A DNA stretch of 64,000 bases from UWMA-0277 sp965183885 (GTDB taxonomy: Bacteria > Bacteroidota > Bacteroidia > Flavobacteriales > BACL11): positions 1,240,001-1,304,000 of the forward strand of contig OZ238992.1 in NCBI GenBank assembly GCA_965183885.1. The letters run 5' to 3'. The translations under genes and the position numbers were made by a program. Of this stretch, positions 41,939-49,176 are shown piece by piece. The first letter of the stretch is position 1; each line of letters starts with the position of its first letter. The notes beneath the pieces were generated by a model. That model saw only the letters and a list, made by a program, of their open reading frames with translations, did no database searches and was not told the DNA's origin.

Positions 41939-43044
41939 TGCTAATATCTATAGTTATTATTGCTGCACTTTATGCTTTTTTATTGTTGAATTATCGTTTT
42001 GGATGGGATAAGCTTAATAAGAATGTAGTAGAACCTAAGTTTATTGTAAAAGTAAGTGTTGTAGTTGCTATGCGAAATGAAGAGGCTGAGATAATACGAT
42101 TGCTTAAGAGATTTAGAGAACAAGTTTATCCTACTGATTATCTGCAATTTATTTTAGTAAATGATCACTCTACTGATTGCACTTTAGATTTATTAGAAAA
42201 ACATAAGCTTGATAATATGTTGATTGTAAACATGCCTGAAGGTAGGTTTGGTAAAAAAAGTGCAATAGCAGAGGCTGTTGCTATTGCTAGTGGAGAAATA
42301 ATTATTTCAACAGATGCTGATTGCAATTTTACATCAAATTGGATTGCTCAAATGGTTTCTTATTTTTCTGATGAAAAAATTAAGTTGGTTTCAGGGCCTG
42401 TTGATTTTAACAAAAAGCCTGGAGTATTTCAAAACTTACAGGCTTTAGAATTTGCTTCCTTAATAGGTTCAGGGGCTGGAGCAATAGGAAGTGATAGTGC
42501 TATCTTTTGTAATGGAGCAAATATGGCTTATCGTAAGGATGTTTTCTTGGAATTAAATGATTTTGCTAATGATAAAGCAGTAAGTGGAGATGATGTGTTT
42601 TTATTGCACAGTGTTAAAAATAAGTATCCTAAAGGAATAGCTTTTGCAAAGGATAGTGGGGCTATTGTAAGTACTGATGCTTTGGAGTCATTACAAGCTT
42701 TTATTAATCAAAGAAAAAGGTGGACAGCCAAAAGTTCATCTTATAAAGATAGAGCAAGTATTTATGCTAGCTTTTTGGTGCTATTTGCTAATTTGTTGGT
42801 AGTATATTTATTTTTAAGTTCTCTAATTAATATTGATTATCTAAGCTATTTCTTGTATTATTTAGGGATTAAAATATTATTTGATTTTTATTTGCTCTAC
42901 CCTGTGCTTAATTTTTTCAAACGTAGAGACTTAATAAAATGGATACTTCCTTTTGAATTATTTTATTCTTTTTATATAGTTTTGATTGTGGTATTATCAT
43001 TTACTAAGTCTTTTGAATGGAAAGGAAGAATACATAAAAAATAA
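41938..43044 (+). CDS. Family 2 glycosyltransferase, membrane-anchored
   Basis: 368 residues: one N-terminal helix, a GT2 catalytic domain (about 37-245) with VVVAMRNEEAEI, VNDHSTD, the DxD-like STDADCNF, SGDDVFLL and the QRKRW motif, then three or four C-terminal helices. This layout resembles hyaluronan/ceramide-type or polyisoprenyl-phosphate glycosyltransferases; the substrate is unclear. It overlaps the flippase-like gene and abuts the next gene with no spacing (stop TAA directly before ATG), so the operon is strictly coupled. Confidence 0.9.
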   Translation: MLISIVIIAALYAFLLLNYRFGWDKLNKNVVEPKFIVKVSVVVAMRNEEAEIIRLLKRFREQVYPTDYLQFILVNDHSTDCTLDLLEKHKLDNMLIVNMPEGRFGKKSAIAEAVAIASGEIIISTDADCNFTSNWIAQMVSYFSDEKIKLVSGPVDFNKKPGVFQNLQALEFASLIGSGAGAIGSDSAIFCNGANMAYRKDVFLELNDFANDKAVSGDDVFLLHSVKNKYPKGIAFAKDSGAIVSTDALESLQAFINQRKRWTAKSSSYKDRASIYASFLVLFANLLVVYLFLSSLINIDYLSYFLYYLGIKILFDFYLLYPVLNFFKRRDLIKWILPFELFYSFYIVLIVVLSFTKSFEWKGRIHKK

Positions 43045-44097
43045 ATGCAAACAGCGTCTTTAAATAAATTAGCATGGCTTAAGTTAAGAAAGGATAAATT
43101 AGCTTTTTTATCTTTAGGATACATCATGTTGTGTACTGTTTTAGGGGCTTTTTCTGTAGTTTTTAGTGCTGATAAAACATCTATGGCAAATAATATGAAT
43201 ATTGAGTTAGCAACACTAAGGCCATTTTCTGAGGTGCAGTTTATAGAGGTTCCAAAACAGGATATAGTAAAAGTGTCATTTTTGGAGGGTGTATTTAAAG
43301 GGAGACCATTAGTAGTAAAACGAATACCAGTTGATAAGTTTACAAGAGTAGAAGGTGGGGTAGTTTATTTTCCATATAATTCAGAAATTGAGCAGCAATA
43401 TACAGGGACCTTTAATATTGTTAAGCAAAAGTTTTATTTTGGTACTGATAAATATGGAAGAGACCTATTAAGTAGAGTTCTGTATGGTATTCGCATTTCT
43501 TTATCAGTAGGATTTATTGCTGTATTTATTTCTTTATTTATTGGGATTATATTGGGTCTGGTTTCTGGTTATTATAGAGGAAGAGTTGATGCTGTTGTGA
43601 TGTGGTTTGTAAATGTAATTTGGTCAATTCCAACCTTACTTATGGTAATTGCAATTACATTAGCTTTAGGAAAAGGTTTTTGGCAAGTATTTGTAGCTGT
43701 TGGATTAACTATGTGGGTTGAAGTAGCTCGTATTGTAAGGGGACAGGTTTTATCAATTAGAGAGTTAGAATACGTTGAAGCAGGAAAAGCATTAGGTTAT
43801 AGGTCTTCAAGGATAATTTTTAAACATATATTTCCTAATGTAATAGGTCCAATAATTGTAATTTCAGCTGCTAATTTTTCAGCTGCTATTTTAATTGAGG
43901 CAGGACTTTCCTTCTTAGGAATTGGGGCGCAACCTCCTATGCCAAGTTGGGGGGGGATGATAAAAGATCATTATGCATATATTATTACAAATAAAGAATA
44001 TTTAGCTATAATACCAGGAGTAGCAATTATGACATTAGTGCTAGCTTTTATGTTGTTGGGTAATGGTTTGCGTGATGCTTTTGATGTGAAAAATTAA
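43045..44097 (+). CDS. ABC transporter permease, OppC/DppC type
   Basis: 350 residues: an N-terminal membrane helix, an extra-cytoplasmic insert (about 45-130), the OppC core (KFYFGTDKYGRDLLSRVLYGIRISLSVGF), and the EAA coupling loop around YVEAGKALGYRSSRIIFKHIFPN, ending LGNGLRDAFDVKN. It would be one half of a peptide or nickel import permease. No OppB, ATPase or binding protein is adjacent; it stands in an operon with lipid/sugar genes, so it may be an orphan or pair with genes elsewhere. Confidence 0.9.
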   Translation: MQTASLNKLAWLKLRKDKLAFLSLGYIMLCTVLGAFSVVFSADKTSMANNMNIELATLRPFSEVQFIEVPKQDIVKVSFLEGVFKGRPLVVKRIPVDKFTRVEGGVVYFPYNSEIEQQYTGTFNIVKQKFYFGTDKYGRDLLSRVLYGIRISLSVGFIAVFISLFIGIILGLVSGYYRGRVDAVVMWFVNVIWSIPTLLMVIAITLALGKGFWQVFVAVGLTMWVEVARIVRGQVLSIRELEYVEAGKALGYRSSRIIFKHIFPNVIGPIIVISAANFSAAILIEAGLSFLGIGAQPPMPSWGGMIKDHYAYIITNKEYLAIIPGVAIMTLVLAFMLLGNGLRDAFDVKN

Positions 44098-44107
44098 AAA
44101 TAAAATA

Positions 44108-44608
44108 ATGGAATTAATATTTTCTGCTTTAGTTGTTTTCTCTCTTAGGTTGGCTGATCAAAGTTTAGGGACTATGCGTGCACTTTTAGTGAGTAAAAAT
44201 AAACCTATATATGCTGCACTTATAGGTTTAATTGAGTCTGCAATTTGGATAGTAGCTATCTCACAAGTAATAAAAGATATTGATGACCCTGTTTTAATTA
44301 CTGCTTATGCAGCAGGTTTTGCGGCAGGAACAATTTTGGGCTCGTATATTGAGCGTCTTGTTGGAGTAGGAAATATTGTAGTTCGTGTTTTTTGTCCGGA
44401 AGATTCTCCTTCGGTAGCAGAGACCTTAAGGGATAATGGACATGGTGTTACTGTTATTGATGGGCAAGGGAAAGATGGTCCTGTAAAAATTTATCTGTGT
44501 ATTATTCCAAGAAGAAAGCTAAAGTCTGTTTTAGCTATGATTGAAGAGATAAATCCGAATGCTTATATTACTACAGACATGGCTAACCCTACATCACTAA
44601 AAAAGTAA
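44108..44608 (+). CDS. DUF5698/DUF2179 (UPF0316) membrane protein
   Basis: 166 residues: three N-terminal helices (SLRLADQSLGTMRALLVSK, AALIGLIESAIWIVAIS, ITAYAAGFAAGTILGSYIE) and a C-terminal ferredoxin-like DUF2179 domain with VTVIDGQGKDGPVKIYLCIIPRRKLKSVL. This is the UPF0316 family; its function is not known. Last gene of a four-gene operon starting at 40961. Its 3' end overlaps atoE-like on the other strand by 12 bases. Confidence 0.9.
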   Translation: MELIFSALVVFSLRLADQSLGTMRALLVSKNKPIYAALIGLIESAIWIVAISQVIKDIDDPVLITAYAAGFAAGTILGSYIERLVGVGNIVVRVFCPEDSPSVAETLRDNGHGVTVIDGQGKDGPVKIYLCIIPRRKLKSVLAMIEEINPNAYITTDMANPTSLKK

Positions 44609-45940
44609 CAACCCACCTATAAAAATTATAAGTCCTGCTAAAAGTAGAATTAGTGTATAAGGTAATATTTCTTTTGCTTTTAAACCTGTAATTCCTAATA
44701 GAGGTAGTGCCCAAAATGGTTGTAGCATATTAGTAAGTTGGTCGCCGTATGCTAAAGCCATTACACTTTTGGATATACTTACTCCTAACTGTGAGGCAGC
44801 TTCTACAATTATTGGGCCTTGTACTGCCCATTGCCCACCACCACTTGGTACAAAAATATTTACTATCCCTGCACTAATAAAAGTAAAAATAGGAAAAGTA
44901 GTTTCGTTTGAGATGCTTACAAAAAAATCAGACATGATATGTGCCATTCCAGAATGATTCATTATTCCCATTATTCCAAAATATAAGGGGAACTGGATTA
45001 ATATTCCTGACGCTCCATTTATTGCACTTTCAATAGCTTTTAAGAAATTAAAAAAGTTTTTATGCATAAGGATAGCGAGCCCTAGGAATACTAAATTAAT
45101 ATAATTGGGGGTAATCACTTTTAGGCTAATGCTTTCAGGAAAAATAAAGGCTTTGTAAAAAGCATATATTAAAATTATACCTCCAAAAGCCCATGCTGTT
45201 ACTATAGAGTGATCTAGTTTTTCAGCGCCATCAACTGTTTTAACAACTTCAGCTCTTTTTGTAGATAGTATTAGATTTTCTCCTTTATTTTTTCTTCCTA
45301 TATTGTACATGATTAAGGGGAGTATAATTAATAAAGCAATACTAATGCTAATATTCATTGTGGAAAATACTGTTTCTGCTTGTGAGATAACACCAATTTT
45401 ATCAGACAAAAAATGACCTTCTTCAGCAATTTTAATGGGTGCTGATCCTGAGATTCCTCCATGCCAAATCATAAGTCCAGAGTACCCTGCTGCACCAATA
45501 AGTGGGTAGTTCAATCTGATATTGTTTTTGCTAGCGTGTTCGCCAACTTTTCGGGAAAATATTGCTCCAAATATAAGCCCTAGGCCCCAATTAAAGAAGG
45601 ATACTAAGAGTGTAAAAAAAGTAACGATAGCAGCAGCTTTGGCTGTGGTATTACAATACTTAACTCCTTTTAAAATTAAGGAATTGATAGGTTTGCTTAA
45701 TGCTAATGTATGTCCTAAAACTAACATAAGCATCATTTGTAATGCAAAAACCATTAAGGGAGGATGCCAAATACCTTGCTCCCAAAATTGTAAAAGCTGA
45801 AGAATATGTAATCCTTCAGCTTTTTGTTCTGTAATAAATAATGCTAAAATAAAAGTGAAAAAGGTTAAGATTACAGCAATAGTAAAGGGTGCTGGTAATA
45901 TACTTTTAAAAACTTTCTCAAACTTTTTAGCAAAAGCCAT
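44597..45940 (-). CDS. AtoE-like short-chain fatty acid transporter
   Basis: 447 residues with about 11-12 helices and the AtoE (TIGR00366) pattern: FEKVFKSILPAPFTIAVILT at the N-terminus, GGISGSAPIKIAEEGHFL, and FVPSGGGQWAVQGPIIVEAA with LAYGDQLTNMLQPFWALPLL near the end. Such proteins carry butyrate or acetoacetate. It starts 2 bases after the DUF3127 stop, so they are one operon. Confidence 0.92.
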   Translation of the reverse strand: MAFAKKFEKVFKSILPAPFTIAVILTFFTFILALFITEQKAEGLHILQLLQFWEQGIWHPPLMVFALQMMLMLVLGHTLALSKPINSLILKGVKYCNTTAKAAAIVTFFTLLVSFFNWGLGLIFGAIFSRKVGEHASKNNIRLNYPLIGAAGYSGLMIWHGGISGSAPIKIAEEGHFLSDKIGVISQAETVFSTMNISISIALLIILPLIMYNIGRKNKGENLILSTKRAEVVKTVDGAEKLDHSIVTAWAFGGIILIYAFYKAFIFPESISLKVITPNYINLVFLGLAILMHKNFFNFLKAIESAINGASGILIQFPLYFGIMGIMNHSGMAHIMSDFFVSISNETTFPIFTFISAGIVNIFVPSGGGQWAVQGPIIVEAASQLGVSISKSVMALAYGDQLTNMLQPFWALPLLGITGLKAKEILPYTLILLLAGLIIFIGGLLLF

Positions 45941-45942
45941 TT

Positions 45943-46296
45943 TTAGAATGGTAAATCATCATCATCCGATGCAGGTGCATTAAATTCAGGTGCAGCTTCC
46001 ATTTCAGGGCTTCCAGCTCCTTGGCTTTCTATTCTCCAAGCATCAATGTTATGAAAGTATCTACCGTTATATTCTCTAGATGATAAATTGAATGAAACCT
46101 CTACTTGGTCACCTTCATTATGGTGTTTTAACATCTCAATTTTGTCATCTCCAAAAAGTTGAAAACAAATTTCAGGGTTATATTGTGCACCTGTATCAAT
46201 TAAGAATGATTGTTTTTTCCATTCTTTTCCAGCTTTTGATGTTCCGCTTTCGATGCTTAATTTTCTACTTAGTTTTCCTTTTACTGCTAAACTCAT
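45943..46296 (-). CDS. DUF3127 OB-fold-like protein with SSB-type acidic tail
   Basis: 117 residues. The first 90 are DUF3127, a predicted OB-fold domain (VKGKLSRKLSIESGTSKAGKEWKKQSF). The last segment is disordered and ends DDDDLPF, almost identical to the acidic tip by which bacterial SSB recruits partners (DDDIPF). DUF3127 is common in Bacteroidota; function not established. A -7 box precedes the gene and the atoE-like gene follows. Confidence 0.85.
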   Translation of the reverse strand: MSLAVKGKLSRKLSIESGTSKAGKEWKKQSFLIDTGAQYNPEICFQLFGDDKIEMLKHHNEGDQVEVSFNLSSREYNGRYFHNIDAWRIESQGAGSPEMEAAPEFNAPASDDDDLPF

Positions 46297-46320
46297 CTTA
46301 TATATTTTAAATTAGAGGCA

Positions 46321-46328
46321 CAAAATTA
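46321..46328 (-). promoter_or_regulatory. -7 element for the DUF3127-atoE operon
   Basis: Minus-strand TAATTTTG (perfect TAnnTTTG) 24 bases before the ATG. Back to back with the tRNA promoter. Confidence 0.5.
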
Positions 46329-46363
46329 AATAAATTGAGGTATTAAAAATCTTTAAAGCTGCT

Positions 46364-46396
46364 TTTGTGAATAAATGTTAAAAAATAATATCTTTG
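46364..46396 (+). promoter_or_regulatory. tRNA-Leu promoter (TTTG-N21-TATCTTTG)
   Basis: TTTG at 46364-46367, a 21-base spacer and a perfect -7 TATCTTTG (46389-46396), 11 bases before the mature tRNA 5' end. Confidence 0.7.
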
Positions 46397-46407
46397 TCGC
46401 CCTTTTA

Positions 46408-46489
46408 GCGGGTATGGCGGAATTGGTAGACGCGCTAGACTTAGGATCTAGTGCCGCAAGGCGTGGGGGTTCGACTCCCTTTACCCGCA
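46408..46489 (+). tRNA. tRNA-Leu (anticodon UAG)
   Basis: 82 nt class II tRNA with a long variable arm. Acceptor stem GCGGGTA with TACCCGC, anticodon stem CTAGA/TCTAG around loop CTTAGGA (anticodon TAG at 46442-46444), T-arm GGGGG-TTCGACT-CCCTT, discriminator A. CCA is not encoded, so it is added post-transcriptionally. A good promoter precedes it and a terminator follows directly. Confidence 0.97.
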
Positions 46490-46495
46490 CTTTTT

Positions 46496-46528
46496 AAAAG
46501 CCTTCAAGAAATTGAAGGCTTTTTTTAT
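46496..46528 (+). terminator. Terminator after tRNA-Leu
   Basis: AGCCTTCAA-GAAA-TTGAAGGCT, a 9-bp stem with a GNRA loop and a seven-T tail. It ends just before the ccoI promoter. Confidence 0.93.
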
Positions 46529-46539
46529 TTTCAATAGTT

Positions 46540-46547
46540 TACTTTTG
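46540..46547 (+). promoter_or_regulatory. -7 element for ccoI
   Basis: TACTTTTG (perfect TAnnTTTG) six bases before the ATG at 46554; its -33 region falls in the tRNA terminator, so the two are packed tightly. Confidence 0.55.
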
Positions 46548-46553
46548 CCGCAA

Positions 46554-48920
46554 ATGAATGCCGAAAAAATAATATGTTCCCATTGTAGTGATACTTGTAG
46601 TAATGATACTATTCGTATTGATGATAAGGTGTTTTGTTGTGAAGGTTGTAAAACTGTTTATGAGATTTTAGGAGAGCATCAATTGTTTGACTATTATACT
46701 ATGGATGCTCAGCCAGGAATAACTCCAGGAGAACAATTTGAAGGAAAATTTACTTTTTTAGATAATCAACAAGTACTTAATAAAGTGTTGTCTTTTAATG
46801 ATGATGGAGTAGCTGTAGTGCAGTTTAATATTCCAACAATTCATTGTAGTTCATGTATCTGGCTTTTGGAGCAGCTAGCAAGTTTACAGAAAGGCGTGTT
46901 AAGTTCCCAAGTTAATTTTATTAAAAAACAAGTTAAAATTACCTATGCTACCGATAAGGTGCTGCTAAGTAAGATAGTTTCTTTAATGGCAACTATAGGT
47001 TATGAGCCACTTATTAATCTGGAAATGTTAAGTGGAGAAAGTGCAGTTGTAGATAAATCAGAAAGCTATCGTTTAGGAATTGCAGGGTTCTGTTTTGGAA
47101 ATATCATGTTACTTTCTTTAGCTGATTATTTTGGAATGAATAAGGAGGTCTTTAGTACATTCTCTTCCTTTTTTAATTATTTAAACTTATTACTAGCATT
47201 ACCTGTATTTTTTTATAGTGCTCGACCTTATTTTACATCTGCATTAAAGGGGTTAAAACAGCGTTGGCTAAATATTGATGTACCTATTGCTTTAGGAATA
47301 TTAGTGTTGTTTTTCAGAAGTGCTTATGAAGTTATTTCTGGATATGGGACTGGCTATTTCGATAGTTTGTCAGGTTTAGTGTTTTTCTTATTGATTGGAA
47401 AATATTTTCAGAATAAAACTTATCAGCACTTAAGTTTTGAGAGGGATTATAAATCTTATTTTCCTATGGCTGTTACTTTAGTTAAAGAGGAAAAAGAACA
47501 TCAGGTGGCTGTAAATAAATTAAAAAAAGGAGATGTTATTCTTATTAGAAATGGAGAGTTAATACCTGCTGATTGTACTTTAAGAAAGGGAATGGCTCAG
47601 ATTGATAATAGCTTTGTTACTGGAGAAAGTAAGACTATCGTGAAAAATATTGGAGATCTTATTTATGCTGGAGGTAGGCAAATGACTGATGTTATTGAAT
47701 TAGAAGTGCAACAAGCTGTTTCGCAATCTTACCTTACTCAGCTTTGGAATAATGCTGTTTTTAACAAAAATACAATGGAGTCTGTTAGAACAGTTACAGA
47801 CAGAATTAGCAAATATTTTACAATTGTTATCTTGTTGATTGCTGCAGTATCTGCTTTCTATTGGGGGCAGACTGATATGGGTAAGGCTATAAATGTGGTG
47901 TCTGCAATTCTTATTGTTGCTTGCCCTTGTGCTTTGGCTCTTGCAGCTCCTTTTGCATTAGGGAATACACTTCGTATTTTTGGAGATTATAAATTTTACT
48001 TGAAGAATACAATGGTTATTGAGGCCTTAAGTAATCTTGATCATATTGTTTTTGATAAAACAGGAACGTTAACTGTTAGTGGAGCATCAGAAGTTTTGTT
48101 TGTGGGAAATAAACTGAGTGCTGAACAAGAACAATTGGTAAAATCGCTTTGTAGAAACTCAAACCACCCTTTAAGTAGAATTATTTACAACAGTATTGAT
48201 CTGCCTTTAGTTGTATTGTCGGATTTTAAACAGGAAGTAGGGAAAGGAATAACAGCAAATTATAATGGGCAAAATATCATTATGGGATCGGCAAGTTATT
48301 TGAAAGTTGATACCGTACAAGAAAATATGATTGTGCATGTAGCTGTTGGTGAAGAGTATTTGGGTTATTATAAAATTGAAAGCCAGAAAAGAACAGGTTT
48401 GAGCACAACTTTAAGTCGCTTAAAGCATTATATGCTGCATTTAATATCTGGAGATAATGAGTCTGATAAAGACGATATGAAAGTATATTTCCAACAAGAT
48501 AAGATGTTGTTTAATATGCAGCCTTCGGATAAGTTATCTTACATCAGTTCTTTGCAAAAAACGGGAGCAAAAGTATTAATGATAGGTGATGGTTTAAATG
48601 ATGCAGGAGCTTTAAAACAAGCTCATGTTGGGCTTAGTGTTTCTGAGGATATTAATGCGTTTTCTCCAGCTTGTGATGGAATTATTGATGCTCAAGTTTT
48701 TGAAAAATTGCCTGCTTTTATTCAGTTTAGTAAAAAGGCAATGTGGGTAGTCTATATTAGCTTTGTTATTTCATTTATTTACAATATTGGAGGTTTATAC
48801 TTTGCAGTGCAAGGTGAACTTACCCCAATTTTTGCAGCTATATTGATGCCAATCAGTTCAATAACAGTGGTAGGCTTTGTTACAATTGCAACCAATTTCT
48901 TGTCTAAAAAACTTATTTAG
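46554..48920 (+). CDS. ccoI: Copper-translocating P1B-type ATPase, CcoI/FixI type
   Basis: 788 residues from ATG 46554. The order is a Cys-rich N-terminal segment (CSHCSDTC, CCEGC), a heavy-metal-associated domain with Cys98-x-x-Cys101 (HCSSC), helices, the CPC translocation motif (Cys457-Pro-Cys459), the phosphorylation site DKTGT at Asp501, and a MIGDGLNDAGALKQA hinge. FixI/CcoI delivers copper for the cbb3 oxidase. The start at 46512 is upstream of the -7 box, so I use 46554. First gene of the cco cluster. It is probably required for assembly of the following oxidase. Confidence 0.95.
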   Translation: MNAEKIICSHCSDTCSNDTIRIDDKVFCCEGCKTVYEILGEHQLFDYYTMDAQPGITPGEQFEGKFTFLDNQQVLNKVLSFNDDGVAVVQFNIPTIHCSSCIWLLEQLASLQKGVLSSQVNFIKKQVKITYATDKVLLSKIVSLMATIGYEPLINLEMLSGESAVVDKSESYRLGIAGFCFGNIMLLSLADYFGMNKEVFSTFSSFFNYLNLLLALPVFFYSARPYFTSALKGLKQRWLNIDVPIALGILVLFFRSAYEVISGYGTGYFDSLSGLVFFLLIGKYFQNKTYQHLSFERDYKSYFPMAVTLVKEEKEHQVAVNKLKKGDVILIRNGELIPADCTLRKGMAQIDNSFVTGESKTIVKNIGDLIYAGGRQMTDVIELEVQQAVSQSYLTQLWNNAVFNKNTMESVRTVTDRISKYFTIVILLIAAVSAFYWGQTDMGKAINVVSAILIVACPCALALAAPFALGNTLRIFGDYKFYLKNTMVIEALSNLDHIVFDKTGTLTVSGASEVLFVGNKLSAEQEQLVKSLCRNSNHPLSRIIYNSIDLPLVVLSDFKQEVGKGITANYNGQNIIMGSASYLKVDTVQENMIVHVAVGEEYLGYYKIESQKRTGLSTTLSRLKHYMLHLISGDNESDKDDMKVYFQQDKMLFNMQPSDKLSYISSLQKTGAKVLMIGDGLNDAGALKQAHVGLSVSEDINAFSPACDGIIDAQVFEKLPAFIQFSKKAMWVVYISFVISFIYNIGGLYFAVQGELTPIFAAILMPISSITVVGFVTIATNFLSKKLI

Positions 48921-48953
48921 AATCAATAAAAATATGCTCTAAAGCATAGAAGT

Positions 48954-48967
48954 ATGATATATATCAT
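48954..48967. promoter_or_regulatory. FNR/CRP-type palindrome upstream of ccoS
   Basis: ATGATATATATCAT, a perfect 14-bp palindrome containing TGAT-N4-ATCA, the core of FNR/FixK boxes (TTGAT-N4-ATCAA). Its centre is about 33 bases before the centre of a weak -7 box (TTTATTTG, 48990-48997), giving roughly -41 relative to the expected start, the class II activator position. Confidence 0.6.
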
Positions 48968-49017
48968 GCTATCAGTAGTATTTAGTGTGTTTATTTGCAA
49001 AATAAATACAGTTACAG

Positions 49018-49176
49018 ATGTCAGTTTTATTTCTTTTGATAATTATTAGTTTAATATTAGCCGGAGGGTTTCTATTTGCTTTTATCTGGTCCGTTAAAAG
49101 CGGCCAGCTTGAGGATGATTACACCCCATCTGTACGTATGCTATTTGATAATAACATTAAAAACATTGAAAAATGA
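49018..49176 (+). CDS. ccoS: Cbb3-type cytochrome oxidase assembly protein CcoS
   Basis: 52 residues, one membrane helix (about 4-24, LFLLIIISLILAGGFLFAFIW) and a short acidic cytoplasmic tail starting SVKSGQLEDDYTPSVRML, the usual CcoS pattern. CcoS is needed for maturation of the cbb3 oxidase. The stop overlaps the start of ccoNO by 4 bases (ATGA), so translation is coupled. Located just after the FNR-type palindrome, it is the first gene of the likely regulated operon ccoS-NO-Q-P-G-H-safE. Confidence 0.95.
   Translation: MSVLFLLIIISLILAGGFLFAFIWSVKSGQLEDDYTPSVRMLFDNNIKNIEK

Noticed and set aside
43045..44097. Treating the OppC-like gene as a nickel transporter subunit
   Set aside because: OppC, DppC and NikC cannot be separated by the visible motifs and no partner gene gives context.
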